This document shows, piece after piece, positions 62,846 through 64,000 of a DNA stretch of 64,000 nucleotides. The position numbers and the translations under genes are program-made. How positions within the stretch are numbered: the first letter of the stretch is position 1; the number at the start of each line of letters is the position of its first letter. This stretch comes from Limanda limanda. Its lineage: Eukaryota > Chordata > Actinopteri > Pleuronectiformes > Pleuronectidae. Below the pieces are notes generated by a model, which was not told the DNA's origin, searched no databases, and worked only from the letters and a program-made list of their open reading frames with translations. The stretch is taken from contig NC_083658.1 in assembly GCF_963576545.1 (NCBI RefSeq), forward strand, positions 10,495,428 through 10,559,427. Direction: 5' to 3'.

Positions 62846-63715
62846 AAACACCCTAACCCTAACCCATGACTCAGGAAGACAATGGGAGCATGTGACCATA
62901 TTTCCTATGGCTTGACTGGATGATGGAGGAGGATGAGCACGAGGCGGAAGTTCAAATCATAGAAATGTGATGACTGTTGAAGTTTTGCATTTTAGTTCCC
63001 TTTACAATTAACGGTAACTACAATATATCAAGGAATAAATTGGAGGACAAAACTGGCTAAGAGTTAAAAAAAAATTCTCCTGATTTTATGAATGTGTATT
63101 GTATGACATACTCACACCTACTCTTGGCCTGACCAGTTGAAACGTATGTGCTTACATAATGTTAATTTCATTAACATGCTGTGTACACTAAGCAAACATG
63201 CTTAATGTACACATTTTCCCACGAGTCAAACTCGTCCCTGTAGCCTCTTTTGTTTGTCTTGCAAATGTGTCAAACCCAAATGACAAGTCTGCAATGACAT
63301 GACTTCACACTGAAGCTGGAGGGAACAATTCAACTTTATAAATGAATAAAACTGCAGTTTTTAAACATTGATTAATCTTATATTGATTGACTACGTTAAT
63401 CACTTCTGCACTGATTAATGTACAGTAAATTATTTATGTTGTAGCTGCTTTTAAATACAGCCAGTTCTGTCCAAATATAGCCACCATTACCTCCTATCTC
63501 ACAACCAAAGATAAGCAACTTTCACAGTTGGCTATGTAAACTGTGCGTGAATAATAAGGAGCCATAACTTGGCGGTTTGCTTTTTCCTCAGGCAGCATCC
63601 GGGACAACCCAAAAAACAGGTAGAGGAGCTAGCCCATCAAAACCGTTATTGTGTGACAGGTACATGTAGGAACATGCACACGCCCACATGCACGCATCAC
63701 CGACGAGCGAAGGGG

Positions 63716-63730
63716 CGGGGGGGGGGGGGC
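63716..63730. repeat. G-rich homopolymer tract
   Basis: A run of about 13-14 G on the plus strand. Confidence 0.85.
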
Positions 63731-64000
63731 TGTAATTACAAGCAGATGTGAACCATGAGGAGGTTCCAGGTCAGCTCAAGCAATCTATTACATGCATGCA
63801 TGACGCCAATCTGCAAAAAAGTGTTCAAAAATACGTGTGTGCATTCCTGTGGTGTAGTGTGGTGGCACAGGAACTCGGCTTAAGGGTCGTTCAAAGCCAG
63901 ATGCATCACACGGGATGGACGTGAAGAATTTTGAACTGGTCCTTTAGTGTCTGGGTTCGCCTTAAGTGATCTCTTCCTGGAAAATCACCGACACAAAGCC

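Noticed and set aside
62850..62868. ACCCTAACCCTAACCC, telomere-like
   Set aside because: Only about two and a half units, too short to be an interstitial telomere array.

Overview
This is vertebrate nuclear DNA, almost certainly from a teleost fish. The genes are split by GT-AG introns, the intergenic DNA is full of (CA)n/(CT)n tracts, and the mobile elements are typical of teleosts: L1-like and L2-like LINE ends, a tRNA-derived SINE, hAT and Harbinger elements. Coding DNA is only about 2.5 kb of 64 kb. Most predicted open reading frames here are chance frames in introns or repeats.

Two genes are clear. On the minus strand, 15871 down to 7576, lies a complete msl3 (male-specific lethal 3 homolog) gene. 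I could join 14 coding exons with matching splice sites and phases into a 546-residue protein with an intact chromo barrel and MRG domain. On the plus strand, from 19408, lies the first coding exon of arhgap6 (Rho GTPase-activating protein 6). It ends in a splice donor at 19890, and I did not find the next exon, so the rest of the window (about 44 kb) appears to be arhgap6 first intron. The two genes are head to head with about 3.5 kb between their start codons. This is the same arrangement as ARHGAP6-MSL3 on human Xp22.2.

Inside the large intron, at 47.8-48.2 kb, is a GC-rich segment. It ends in a 14-codon open frame with a strong start context and a consensus donor in phase 0, the same phase as arhgap6 exon 1. 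I read it as a possible alternative arhgap6 promoter and first exon. On the minus strand beyond the msl3 3' end, at 3504-3760, there is an isolated 85-codon open frame with a strong start and a consensus donor. It may be the first exon of another gene, since FRMPD4 lies on this side of MSL3 in human, but I do not recognise the protein.

The best-defined mobile elements are a 5'-truncated L1-like LINE with a 14-bp target duplication (4658-5189), a hAT-like element keeping a BED zinc finger inside an msl3 intron (about 11613-12439), a Harbinger-like element (23828-24801), a hAT MITE with a perfect 8-bp target duplication (25700-26254), and a tRNA-derived SINE (about 20199-20468). Several shorter dispersed repeats recur through the arhgap6 intron. 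I saw no tRNA or rRNA gene, CRISPR array or complete transposase.
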